A stretch of DNA of 64,000 nucleotides from assembly GCA_019188255.1 (NCBI GenBank), contig JAETXT010000008.1:1674001-1738000 (forward strand). Reading direction: 5' to 3'. The notes beneath the pieces were generated by a model. That model was not told the DNA's origin. It did no database searches and worked only from the letters and a program-made list of their open reading frames with translations. Positions 32,675 through 43,718 of this stretch are shown here, one piece after another. The stretch is from Verticillium longisporum (Eukaryota; Ascomycota; Sordariomycetes; Glomerellales; Plectosphaerellaceae). The position numbers and the translations under genes were made by a program. Each line of letters opens with the position of its first letter. The stretch's first letter is position 1.

Positions 32675-33171
32675 ATGAAGACCTCTGCCATCCTCACGCC
32701 TCTCGCCCTGGTTGCCGTTGGCCTGCAACCAGTCAGCGCCGATATTGGCCGTGGCGCTGGCCTTGTCATCGACTTGTTTGGCCAGGGTATTGCAGAGCTC
32801 TTTGTAGAGATCTTCTCGAAGAGGGACGCTGCCAACGTTATCGTTCGTCGTCAGGTTCCCGGCGTTCCGGAGTTCGAGTACCAGCGCTGCCGCGAAGACA
32901 TTGCGGGCCTTACCATCACCGCCACTTCTCCTGCCCCGAATTGTAAGTCGGACCTCAAGTCTCCCACCTCGAACCCGTCATCACTGACTCAAGTAAACTT
33001 GCAGCTGTTCAGTTCACTGGCGTGCCTCCCACCTGTATGAACCTGGCTGGTGTTCTTGTCGGTGACGAACCCGGCCCGTATGCCCTTCCTTGTGGCTCCG
33101 ACTGCCTCATCTACGAGGGCCTCACACCTGAACAGTTCGACGAGCTTGTCAGCGTTCTTCAGAGTGTGTAA
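32675..33171 (+). CDS. Small secreted cysteine-containing protein (effector-like)
   Basis: The model joins 32675-32942 and 33005-33171 (144 aa). The 62-nt intron starts GTAAGT and ends TTGCAG; splicing extends the frame to a TAA at 33169-33171. A clear signal peptide (MKTSAILTPLALVAVGLQPVSA) is followed by a hydrophobic stretch, a Lys-Arg and Arg-Arg pair that may be a processing site (SKRDAANVIVRRQV), and a C-terminal part with four cysteines (QRC, PTC, LPC, SDC). No known domain is seen. Size, secretion signal and cysteines are those of effector candidates, but a housekeeping surface role is equally possible. It lies just left of a RIPed hAT element. Confidence 0.75.
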
Positions 33172-33436
33172 GCAGAAGACACATCCCACCTGCCAAAACA
33201 CGGCATGCCACAAGTAATCGCACGACGTGGTTATGTAGGAATGGTAGATAAGAGGTTTTCGTACAAAGCCGCAATGTTCCTCATTATAGGGCTTTCTCAA
33301 GTTGCAAATTTCAACAATTTAACGACTTCTGCGCATTAATAAAACATTCTGGCCAACCCTATTTTCCCTGTCCCGTATATTGATCGTCATAAGATATCAT
33401 GCAATATTCAAATGAATAAAGTTAGTTAGAGGTTAT
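33172..33436. other. 3' flank of the secreted protein gene with hAT target duplication
   Basis: AT content rises towards the right. The last eight bases (33429-33436, GAGGTTAT) are the left copy of the target-site duplication of the hAT element. Confidence 0.7.
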
Positions 33437-33684
33437 TAGTGATGCACCCCGATTAAATATAATAAGTTAAATTATTAAATAGCTAAATAAATAGACCGAT
33501 TTCCTATAATTAAATAACTAAATCTATAGTATTTCGATATTTAGATATTTAGTAAACGTTTAAATACGTATTCAGGCCCGGAATATAGCTATTCCGAGCC
33601 CTAGGACCTATAAAAAGGCCTATCCGATTAATTAAAAAGTTATACTATTAATAAGAGGGAGTCTCTTATTAATAGTACGATGAT

Positions 33685-33754
33685 GCTAATAGTAGGATTC
33701 GAACCTACAGCCTCTAATAGGGCATTAGAGATCCTAACTAACTAGGCTACTAGC
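33685..33754 (-). pseudogene. tRNA-like sequence inside the RIPed hAT element
   Basis: Read on the minus strand the 70 nt form an acceptor stem GCTAGTA/TATTAGC and a perfect T arm GTAGG-TTCGAAT-CCTAC. The anticodon arm TCTAA-TGCCCTA-TTAGA pairs but lacks the invariant T33, so no anticodon can be assigned. It is probably a captured or SINE-derived tRNA sequence altered by RIP, not a working gene. Confidence 0.4.
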
Positions 33755-36453
33755 TTCTATTAATATCTATAAAGAAGACTCTACTTATATTATCTAATAC
33801 GCTTATACCTATATATATAGAGTATTAGAACCTAGGGTAATTCCCCTAAAATCGTAATTCTACTAATATAGCAATTCCACTAATATAGCCTACCTATAAC
33901 GTCGCTACGATAGCTCCTACGCCCTTAAGGCTATTCCTATACTATTATCGTCATCGATATATCTCTTACTATCTTTAGAACCCGCCCCCCTACCTCTATT
34001 CGCGCTTAGCTCTCCGAATTAAATTACTCTAGTCCCGACCTCCCTATAGCTACTTAGCATAGCCGCCGTTTCACCCTCGATACTCTCGTTATAAGGAAAG
34101 GCTCTAGAGGCTATATAAGCTAGATTAAGGATTACGGGATCTTCGTAGCGGAGCTCCTTAATAAAAGGAATACCCTTAGCGAGAGCTTCTAGATCTATAA
34201 TCTCTACGATAAGAGATAGGATCTAATACTATTTAAAGCCTCTATAATGACTTCTTCGAGCCTCTATCTAAGGAAGAGATATAGGATATTTAAGGGATCT
34301 TTAATAGAGGATATCTCTTAGAGTTCTTTAGATATTTCTCTTCCGCTTTATTTATAACGTCTTATTACTCTATCGAGGGCTCGAATAGAAGGGCTAAAAG
34401 AGCTCGCCCTTAGCTTTATTATTAATATAAACTAGCTATTTAACGTTTTTAATAACCCGTTCCTATATTATTTACTATTAAATCTAAATCTAAACGTATA
34501 CGATAACCTCCTCTAGAATTAAAGGAGTCTATATATAAGACTTAATCGAGTCTTCGTATAGAAGAAGAAGTAGATATAAATAGAACTTTAAGCTTCCTTA
34601 ATAGATATTTATCTCTTTTATAATTATTAGACTTCTCTAAATCGCTTTAGGATACTTATAATATCTATATACTATATTAATAGCTAAGGGTAATAATAAT
34701 AGTATCTCCTAATACTTTATAAATAGCTAGATACTTATATAAATACCTTTATAGCTAATACTATTATAAATATTATTAGGAACTAGGATATTATTAATCT
34801 TATTAATATTCTAATCTCTAATAATACTTTAATAAATAATACTTATATCTACGAGCTCTTATATATTCTTTATCCCGAATTATATAAAGAAGATACTATT
34901 AAATACTAATTACGATACTATAATTATATACTTAACTTTATTAGCTATATATTCCTCTATAATAAGGATAGTAAAACGTTTAAATAGGAGTCTTAATCTC
35001 TTAAGGATAACGATAATCCTAATAATATCCTATACCTCTAGCGGAAGAAGGGCTTAATAGGAAAGCTTTATAATATCGTTAGATAAATAAGATCCTCTCT
35101 ATAATAGAGTAAATACTTCTAATATATTATAATAGAGGAAGCTTAAAGTTAAGAATTCCTCCTCTATTAATAAATAGTAATAGAGCTTTAATTATTATTA
35201 AATAACGAGACTCGATAGAATTTAACGTATCTAATACTCGATTAAGCTCTAAAGAAGAAGGGCGATATCTAAGGCTTCTTAACTAGAAATATATATAAAG
35301 TCGACCCTTATAAATAAGTTCCTATTAAAGATTACCTCTTCCTTAAAGATTAGCGCCTTTTAATAGAACTTTATATTACCCTCGAGCCCCTCTATCGATA
35401 GATAATACGAATATAAGGATAGAATAAAGATAGGAGCTATAATACCCTCTAGGAGGTTCTTATTAGAATAGAATATATCCTAGAGAGGATAGAGGAGTAG
35501 AAGGCGTTTTTTAATAATCTAAATAATAATAGCTAGTAATAGGAAAGGTAGGCCTCTTTAAGTACTCGTAGACGAGTATAGCGTTAGCGAAATGAACGAC
35601 CTATATCGCCTCTAATTAATTAAGTACTTTTAGAGTATATCTATAATAAATATATAGATATACTATAGCGCCTCGAGGCCTTTACTAAAGACTTATACTA
35701 CTATTTCCATCTATCTATTATTAATATATAGTAGAAGTTAAATTAATACTATATAAAGCTTAGGGAGTCCCCTCTCTATATAGCTACTATAATCCTCTAC
35801 CCTAGCCTTAGGTATTAATAGCTTTAAGTATAGTAATTAAGCCCGGAATAGCTTATATAGCTTTATTATACGTAGTAGGGCCTCTATTAATAGTAGGAGC
35901 GCTAGTACTACTCTCCTTCTATATCCTCCTCGAATCTTTAAAGAGACTATAGCTAAAGTAGCTTTAAATAGCTACGGGACCTTTAGCCTATAGCGCCCCT
36001 AATAAGCTTCGATAACTAGGTATAGAATAAGCGTTAGAGAGTTCTAGTACCTAACTCTAAGCTTAATAAATATCTTAGCCTTAATCTCTTATAGGACTCT
36101 ACCGTCAAGGACCCTATCACTTAGTAATTAGGCTGCTAAGAGGCATATCCTACTATTAGCAAGTTCGCCCTTAATATCTTAGAGATATCTACGATATTAG
36201 TAGACTATAAGAGGGCATTTAGCCTCTTAAAGCTAACTCTAACGTCGTAGAGGTTAGGAATAGCTTCAGATATACTAGAAGAGCTTTAGTGCCTTAATAA
36301 CTAGCTTCGTCGAGGAGTAATTTAGCTAGGAGGGTTATATTAGGGCTCGATAGCAGCGAATCGTCTTAATACTACGGAATCTAGGTCTTAGGTAGGCTAA
36401 TGACTATCGTAATAGCTTTATTACTAACTAAATAAATTAGATATTTAGAAATA

Positions 36454-36504
36454 GGACTAAATAACTAAATCCGTCGAATTCGGCGGACTAAATAACTAAA
36501 TCCG
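36454..36504. repeat. 20-bp subterminal direct repeat of the hAT element
   Basis: GGACTAAATAACTAAATCCG occurs at 36454-36473 and 36485-36504, separated by a TCGAATTCGGC spacer. A degenerate version (AAATAACTAAATC) is seen near the left end (33513-33525). Subterminal repeats are transposase-binding sites in many hAT elements. Confidence 0.65.
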
Positions 36505-36558
36505 ATACCTATATTTAACTTGTTTGGTCGGGGTGCAGCACTGGAGGTTATAGCAACC

Positions 36559-38368
36559 TCACTGAACGCTGGTCTCCTTGATCATACTTTGATCCTTACC
36601 AGCGCCCTCAATGTCGCCGTGTCCTTCAGAATCCGCGCCCAAGGTTTCAGTACTAGTGGTGCGGAACTTCCTTACAGACACTCCCCGCAAGAACAGCCCG
36701 TCAATCTCTTCCAATGTCTTGCCGCCGCAATCTGGAATACAGAACCAGGCAAAAAGAATGGCTAAAAAGGATGTGGATCCAAATATGAAGCCAACTTTTG
36801 ACCCAAGCCCGGCATACGCTGGGCTCAGAAGGTATGGAATGCTGAAGGACACTGCGAACTGAATTGTGATGTTAAAGACGGACCCAAACGCGTACGTAAG
36901 ATCCCGCAGCGCAGTGGTGGGAATTTCGGCTGCCACAACATGCGAGAGCGGTGCCCATCCAAGGCAGAAGCCGGCGCCAAAGAGGATTGACACGGAAACG
37001 ATGCCGTTCTTGATGCTGTCAGACGGGTCCGGTATAGTCCCGAGCCCGCCCATTGTAAGAAGCGCTCCAGTCTGAATAACAGCTCCAGACACCAACAAAG
37101 GTCTGTAGAAAGTTCAGTTGCTGGTCTCAAGGCATGTCAAGATGTCTTCAAGTTGGAAGTACTTACACTCTACCGGACTTATCACTAATGAGCTGTGTGA
37201 CGAGAACCATAAAGAAGCCAGTGGCAGTTAAGACACAAGACATGGCAAAGGGGTTGACAGTGCCCAGAGACTGGATGAAGATTGTGCCATAGACGGAGCT
37301 GAAGTTCTGACCGGTAAGCTGTAAGAAAACGTTGGTGCCGACAGTAATGAATGTTCTCTTGCGGTTGGCTGTTTATTTGTCATCAGTTGACAACTCGCCA
37401 AATGCAAGTGAAGGACGCAACCTACTGCCTTCAAAAAGGTCCCCGAAGCTTCCTGACTCCACAGTAACGTTGAGAGCACTCTGTATCTCATTGAACTCGT
37501 CTGTTGTTTCTTGCTCAGTGTAACGTCCCTCTCGAAGGAGGCGAAGTGAAGTGAGTGCCTCCTCTGGTCGATTTCTCAGGAGAAGCCAACGGGGCGACTG
37601 TCATTGTAGTCAGATCTCCGGAGGCGTGTGGATAAGTGGAAGAACCGATAAGTACCTCTGGAATCCACCAAATTCCAACTGCCAGGATGGATGGAATAAC
37701 AAAAAAGAGCCCAAGAGGTATACGCCAAGAAGCGTGGCTGTCGATGTCGCTTGTACCTCGACAAATGACGGCCATCATAAGAGCTCCAATCTTTGCAATG
37801 CACTAGTCAGCAAGTTTCGGGGAGGGCAGAAGTGAGGGCAAAGGGTAAGACATACCATCATTCCTTGCTGATAGGTTCCAACAACAAAGCCGCGCACTTC
37901 GGCTGGTGCCAGTTCTGACTGCAACACGGGAACAAGAGCTAGCTCCATGCCAATGTAAATGTAGGCTACTGTGCGGCCGACGATTATTTGAACGCCATGC
38001 TTCGATGTGACCAGATTGACGGCCGATGTCAAGGCCCAGAGGCACATAATAAAAAGCGCTATCCGTCGGCCGAATTGACGACTGAGAAGATTACCTGTCA
38101 CCAAGCCAAACATGAAGTCAACGTAGTTGATGCTGTTAAGAAGAGACAGGTAGACCGTGTCGAGGTCGTAGGTACCCGTGGCTTCGTTGAAAGTTCCAAA
38201 TTGTCGCTTGAAAAAGGGCATAGCTTGCGTGTTCCCGAACGCTGACTGGTCAGAGCCAAAATTGACTTGGGATAAGGCGATGAGGACGCAGGAATACAAG
38301 AGGCGACCGTTGAAGCAGGCCAAAATGCCGCGAGAACGCTTCGTAGGTATGGTGACTTTTGGTGCCAT
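36559..38368 (-). CDS. MFS sugar-type transporter
   Basis: The model is the complement of 37856-38368, 37656-37790, 37426-37597, 37167-37368 and 36559-37102 (521 aa). All four introns (57-65 nt) have GT-AG ends. I chose the ATG at 38368 because it has a perfect CCACCATGG context; an in-frame ATG at 38404 would add 12 residues. Splicing restores the sugar-porter signatures in order: SRQFGRRIALF, ELAPAEVRGFVVGTYQQGMM, PESPRWLLLRNRPEEA across intron 2, LTGQNFSSVYG, and AAEIPTTALRD. About twelve membrane helices are present. It resembles maltose/alpha-glucoside or quinate-type permeases; the substrate is uncertain. It is divergent from the arylsulfatase, with a MITE in the shared promoter and a hAT element right behind its stop. 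Confidence 0.92.
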
Positions 38369-38988
38369 GGTGGAACATGTGCGATACTGTGCTGGTGTTT
38401 TCATATGTCTGCCGGAGTCCTCGAATGATGCATGCGAGATTGGAAGTTCTTATACAAACTGGATATGGTGGTTGTGAGGGCATGAACACTTTTGTCGTCA
38501 GAACCTCGATTAAGCACGCAACGCGGCCTGGATATCGATTGTGATGTCCATTTCCCAGCCGAGAAACGAATCTTCTCGAGAAGAACTATCCAATCCCAAC
38601 GCTATTCTGAAGATTACCCGCCAGTTATTTGCAAAAAGAAGTTCACGGATATTAAGAAGGCGATACCACAGAATTACGTCAACGCTAAGGACAGACAAGA
38701 TAGGCGGCATCGTTGCAGGCGTACGAAAGTGGAGCTACCAACGGACATTGACGGGGAAGCACGGAATCCAGAGAGGAACCCCTGGCACTGACCCGCGTGG
38801 GTTGTAGACTTCCTTAGTTGCCGCGCTGGATACTCACGCGTCTAGTTCCTAACTCCGTTCATACCCGTCGTCCAAACGAAGGCGTCATTGTCCGCCCATA
38901 CCCGTCAAAGTCCGGTTCCAGATTCTCGAATTCACTTTCATAAATGCTACTTGGGTAGTTGGATGTTTTATGGAGCCGGTGGGGGGTC
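38369..38988. other. Promoter side of the MFS gene
   Basis: Part of the 1.2-kb region between the divergent transporter and sulfatase genes. No gene is seen. The last base touches the left target duplication (38989-38996, ATTCATCG) of the MITE. Confidence 0.5.
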
Positions 38989-38996
38989 ATTCATCG

Positions 38997-39396
38997 TAGG
39001 CTTAGGAATACCTAAATAGTCGCATTTGGGTATTATGGGGGAGTGGATATTTAGGTTCTCTAGGTTACCTAGAGAGAACCTATAGGTTCTCTCTAAATAG
39101 AAGCTAGGGTCTATATATAGCCTATACTTAATTTTAGTCCTTAGGATATCTAATGAATAGGGCATTAAGATAGGGTATAAGCTACTCTATTATATATATA
39201 ATAATATTACTATATTATAGGATCTAAAATAACCTAGACCTTATTACTTATTTAGGTTTAGGTTTTTTTCTAGGTAACTTATTTTAGCCTAAAATCCTAA
39301 ATAGGTAGTGGAGTACTAGGTTTTCTAGGCTTTAGGCTTTTACGCTAAGCTTCTAGGTACCTAATAGGTTAAAATTTTTAGGTATTCCTAAGCCTA
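38997..39396. mobile_element. hAT-type MITE of 400 bp
   Basis: The element has perfect 20-bp terminal inverted repeats (TAGGCTTAGGAATACCTAAA at the left, its exact complement at the right) and a perfect 8-bp target duplication ATTCATCG (38989-38996 and 39397-39404). It is AT-rich, without coding capacity, and has an internal inverted repeat (39052-39061 with 39073-39082). Its length, ends and 8-bp duplication fit a non-autonomous hAT element. Intact repeats on both sides point to a fairly recent insertion, 156 bp before the sulfatase ATG. Confidence 0.9.
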
Positions 39397-39507
39397 ATTC
39401 ATCGCCATAATTAAAAACCCGGCCGCCTGCCGTCTCTTTCGCCCCAGAAGATGTTTGCGAAATGAAGGGCGTTCTGCATACCAAGGCCTGATGGTCTGAT
39501 TCTGCCA

Positions 39508-39514
39508 TATAAAG
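39508..39514 (+). promoter_or_regulatory. TATA box of the arylsulfatase gene
   Basis: TATAAAG lies 38 bp before the ATG at 39553, between the MITE and the gene, so the core promoter survived the insertion. Confidence 0.55.
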
Positions 39515-39552
39515 AACTTGAGCACAGCTACACGTCACGACCGACCCTCAAG

Positions 39553-41273
39553 ATGGGATCTATGCCGTCGACAAAACGCCCTAACTTTCTCATCATCGTT
39601 GCTGATGACTTAGGCTACAGCGATGTTGGTTGCTTTGGTTCTGAGATCAAAACTCCTGCCTTGGATCGCCTTGCTCGAACCGGCATCCAGCTCACAAATT
39701 TCCATACGGCTTCAGCATGTTCTCCAACGAGGAGCATGCTCTTTTCTGGGACTGACAGCCACATTGCTGGATTAGGTCAGATGTCAGAATACATGAATCA
39801 AAACCCCCAGCCGTATGCAGGGAGGCCAGGCTACGAAGGCTACCTCAACTTTCGGGTTGCTGCTCTGAGCGAAATCTTGCAGGATAATGGCTACCATACC
39901 ATTATGTCAGGGAAGTGGTCAGTGAAGAATACTTTCCTCACCCAGAAACCCAATTCGCTGACGATCTCTTTCAGGCACCTTGGTCTCAGCAAAGAAACAT
40001 CTCCAGCCGCCAGGGGCTTTGACAACAGCTACGCCTTTCTGTCCGGCTGCGGCAACCACTACAATTATGAACCTCAACTCGATAATCCATCGCATGCCCT
40101 GCTCACGCCGATGAATGCCGGGAAGTTCTGGCTGCAAGACACCGAGTTCCTTGACAGAACCAAAGATATCCCTGAAGATTTCTACTCGACCACCACCTTC
40201 ACTGATAGGTTGATTGGTTATCTTGATGAGAGAGAAGACAGCGCACAACCATTCTTCGCTTACCTCCCATTCACAGCCCCACACTGGCCATTGCAAGCAC
40301 CCCGCGAAACGATCGACAAATACAAAGGTCTGTATGACGAAGGACCCGCAGTACTGCGGAGGAAGAGGCTGGACAGACTGGTCGAGCTAGGGCTTATCTC
40401 AAAGGAGGTGGAACCAGCACCGATGACTGTCGAGCTTTGGGACACGATGCCCCCTGCCGAGCGAGCGGAGTCTGCAAGAAAGATGGAGATCTACGCCGCG
40501 ATGGTTGATCTCATCGACGTCAACATTGGTCGGGTCGTGGACCATCTTGAGACCACTGGAGAGCTTGATAACACCTTTGTTCTATTCATGTCCGACAATG
40601 GCGCTGAAGGAGCCATGCTGGAAGCCCTCCCGCTGATGGGTGGCGCCGGTACTTTCCAAACGATTATCGACAGGTACTACGATAACTCACTGAAAAACAT
40701 GGGGATGGCGAACTCCTTTGTTTGGTACGGTGCGGAATGGGCTTGTGCTTCCATGGCACCATCGAGGGGTTTCAAAACATACATCACTGAAGGTGGCATT
40801 CGGTGCCCCTGTCTAGTCCGATATCCGGCGTTCGCCAAATCTGGGACGAATACAGACTCGTTTGCAACTGTGATGGATATCCTTCCGACAGTTCTAGAGC
40901 TGGCCGCCATCCCTCTGCCGGGAAAAGCCTTCCGTGGCCGGCAGGTGGTCCCTGTGCGAGGAGCTTCTTGGGTACCGCATCTAGACAATCACGCCCCGCC
41001 TTTCATGATGAGGAAAATCAAATCACAGGCTGGGAATTGTTTGGCCTGAGAGCTATACGTCAAGGGCCGTGGAAGGCACTTTACATGACTGCCCCTCGTG
41101 GCAAGGACAGGTGGGAGTTGTACAACCTAAAGAACGATCCTGGCGAAGTACATGACTTGGCGAGCACCGAGCCCGATATCTTGGCAAGACTCATCGAGCA
41201 CTGGGAAGTCTATTACGCTGAGACGGGAATGTTTGATCCTGGCGTCGAATTCAAAATCACCAAGTACTTCTAG
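39553..41273 (+). CDS. Arylsulfatase, with one apparent frameshift near the 3' end
   Basis: Sulfatases hydrolyse sulfate esters. The start MGSMPSTKRPNFLIIVADDLGYSDVG gives the metal-binding Asp pair (D18, D19). C56 in CSPTRSMLFSG is the residue converted to formylglycine. A 57-nt intron (39918-39974, GTCAGT, branch GCTGAC, CAG) is in frame if retained, but splicing restores the expected GKWHLGL active-site segment. The frame then stops at 41049, while the true C-terminal part (DEENQITGWELFGLRAIRQG to GVEFKITKYF) continues in the next frame to 41273. The switch falls at a CCCC run near 41000 and equals one missing base. Corrected length would be about 554 aa, usual for fungal arylsulfatases. 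No signal peptide is seen. It is divergent from an MFS transporter and convergent with a Zn2Cys6 gene. Confidence 0.88.
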
Positions 41274-41440
41274 TGTTCGTGGTCGATCATCTACATGTCT
41301 TCCTATTAGACATCATTTCTCTCAGATGTACTTACTAAACAGAATTAACCTCTGGCATACCCCCAGAACCCAACTCGTGTCTCATGGCCCTGCATCTCAC
41401 TTCATTCATCTTCATTATAAATCTTAGTCGTTGCATCATG

Positions 41441-43718
41441 CTAATCTGTGTAGGTATATTCAATATGCTGACGTGTTTTCTCGTACATCTCTGTTAGAAT
41501 TGTGGCCGCCAGACGAATATCGCGAGCGACCTGCCCCCAGTACTGAAGGACCCAGATCGCAGACTGGACTAACGATGGCCATCGCTTCGAAGGCACTAAG
41601 CCGCTGCTAGGATTGATGACAACGGCGAGGATCAGTGCTGCAGAGGTGAACGTACTGCGGGCCGCAAACCAGGAACCTCCGTGACGCAATGCGTACAGCT
41701 TTTGTGGAATGACCGTTTCATAAATTTTCAACGCAGCTTGAGCAAGCTCCTTCTCTTCCACGGTTGTGGCTCTTTCGGGCGTGCTGTGTAAGACACAGTA
41801 CAAAATGGGACGAAGAGTGTACTCGCGCCATTCGAGCGCTCTGAACCAGAGGTAGCAGGCGAACTCTTCATCAGGCGGCTCATGGTTGTTGAACTTGACA
41901 ATCGCAGGAATATGGTACTGCCTGAAACATGACTTAAGCAACACTGGAACCGCTTATTTTCCAGGTTTTCGACTCACCATGATGCAATCTGGCGCTCTGA
42001 TCCCCAGTAATGGCGTACGAGTTGCGATGAGTTCTGTAGCCAATAAGCCTCCCCTTTCCGATACAGAAGGTCAACCGTCTCGTCAATGGTACGCCTAAGC
42101 GAGATTTCCGACAGGTAGTAGCACCATCCGCGCTCATTTATGCGGCTCTGAGTATCATCAACGCCATTGGGGCTTTCGCCAGTGCCAGGTGACATTTTTG
42201 TTGCTGTGAACTCAAGGTCCTTTGGAGGTTCTGGAAAGGCGTCAGGGTACGAAAAGTCGTTCAGCCCACTGGGCCGAAAGTCCAATTCCAGTAGGAACTC
42301 GCTGGCAAAGGTTAACACAGCCGGAAGCGGGAGTGTACATGGATCACGTAAGAGTCTCATACTTCTCTGCTCGACAGCATGACCAGAACAGGCGTTGCTC
42401 AAGGTGCCGGTCTTCAGTCTGCGACCCACGAAATGGGGCACCAGGCCGTTCGCCTCGTGCCAGGAATAGCGTCTGCAGGCGGGAACAAGCTTGTTGAATA
42501 AAGGACCATGCTTGTAATGGACGGAGTGAGAACTTTTCACTGAGGCAAGGAATAAGCATTGTATGTCGCGAACGAAATGACCAAGGGGTCCGACTCGTTT
42601 TAAGGCTGCAGCGTAGTATGCCTCTGCTGTCGCTCGATTCTCTTTCTCGATTACCGTCGATCCTTGCCAGGCGTCCACAATATGGGGGATTTGACTTGGC
42701 TTTACCCATGGTAAAGTATAGGAGCCCAAAGCGCAAGCAATAAGCTATTGGAAATTCAGATAAGATACAGGCAGCAACGTGATGGAGAAGGTACTTACAA
42801 CGAGGCAGGAGGCTGAGTCCCACTGCAGACCATTCTCTTCGATCAATCGAGCATGGCGCAGGAGCTCATTCCCGTCAAGTATGGGGTTGCGTGGGTGGAC
42901 GATGGCAAGGAAGCGCTTGCTGAAGTGAATAAATTGATCATCCGGCATAGTTCGAGGGGTAGTGCTGGTATTTTCCTGTTTTTGATCATTCCCTAGCGCG
43001 TATTCAAAGGGAAATGACACGATACTGGCGACGTTACTCGGTACAACATCGCGGAGAGCGGGCCACTTTAAAACGGCCTCGCATCTTAGTGCCGCGAAGG
43101 ATGGTCTTCTTGTTTCAAGATCCATTACTGGCGTCGGCCCCGTAGTCTTCGTTGACATTCCATGAGAATCACCTATTCAAGTGCCATGGGCCAGCGATTG
43201 CGGCGACGCTGTATGCGGTGATGGAACCTGGGGTGATGATAGTGCCGATGAGAAACCAACCATGGATTTGGTGGTGTTCACATCACTCTGTCCTCGCTGC
43301 AACATGTCTTTGAGTTCGTCCAGCTGCGCAAGAATTTCCTGGTGACTCGTGACAGGTCGGCCGCTGAGCCGGTGTCGGTAAAAGGCTCCTCCATTTCTTC
43401 CCCATAAATGCACCTGGCTTTATGCCGTGTACAGTACCCGCATCGTGGCCTACTATTATCACAACGCGTCTTGCGGACTCGACAAAATTGACATGCTGTT
43501 ACGGCGCGCTTCCTGCGAGTAAAATCTTTGGTTCCGAGGCGTCGTTTCTTGGTGGTTCCGGTAGTACCTGCAACGTTCTGCTCGCCATCGTCGCCACTGA
43601 TGGACGGGTCATCTGCAAGCGGCGATCGCGTCGAGTCGTTGTCAGGCAATGCAGCTACGGGAACAATTGTGATTGGAGTTTGCCATGGCTTAGATACTCG
43701 AAAATCGAACATGTTCAT
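41441..43718 (-). pseudogene. Zn2Cys6 transcription factor, broken by two frameshifts and a stop
   Basis: The ATG at 43718 is in good context. The Zn2Cys6 finger starts at C76 with spacing CX2CX6CX6CX2CX6C and basic flanks. Soon after (about 43330) the frame changes by one missing base to the dimerisation-like segment HQEILAQLDELKDMLQR. An in-frame TGA follows at 43177-43179. The fungal transcription-factor domain then runs through an intron (42745-42798), a second one-base loss near 42540, and introns at 42302-42347 and 41922-41977, to a stop at 41441. Landmarks are GNELLRHARLIEENGLQWDSASCLV, SLRPLQAWSFIQQACSRLQTL and FRPSGLNDFSYPD. If the lesions are real the gene is dead; if they are assembly errors it is a normal regulator. 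It lies convergent to, and 167 bp from, the sulfatase, its likely target. Confidence 0.75.

Larger units (their letters stand above)
33437..36543. mobile_element. RIP-mutated hAT-type DNA transposon
   Basis: The 3,107-bp AT-rich block has terminal inverted repeats of 21 bp. The left end (33437) begins TAGTGATGCACCCC and the right end, read inward from 36543, begins CAGTGCTGCACCCC, with 17 of 21 matching. Three of the four differences are C-to-T on the left, as RIP would give. Both sides carry the 8-bp target duplication GAGGTTAT (33429-33436 and 36544-36551). Eight-base duplications and CAGTG-like ends are typical of the hAT superfamily. Every frame is full of stops and no transposase motif can be read. 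A tRNA-like segment lies inside. The right end lies 15 bp from the stop codon of the MFS gene. Confidence 0.85.

Noticed and set aside
33437..36543. A CRISPR-like or tandem-repeat array in the AT-rich block
   Set aside because: Only one 20-bp direct repeat pair is present; terminal repeats and 8-bp duplications identify an hAT transposon, and the organism is a fungus.
39919..40296. Minus-strand frame inside the sulfatase
   Set aside because: Antisense shadow of an identified enzyme gene.
43177..43260. An intron removing the TGA in the Zn2Cys6 gene
   Set aside because: Candidate 5' sites (GTTCCA, GTTGGT) are poor and the lengths would shift the frame that continues on both sides.
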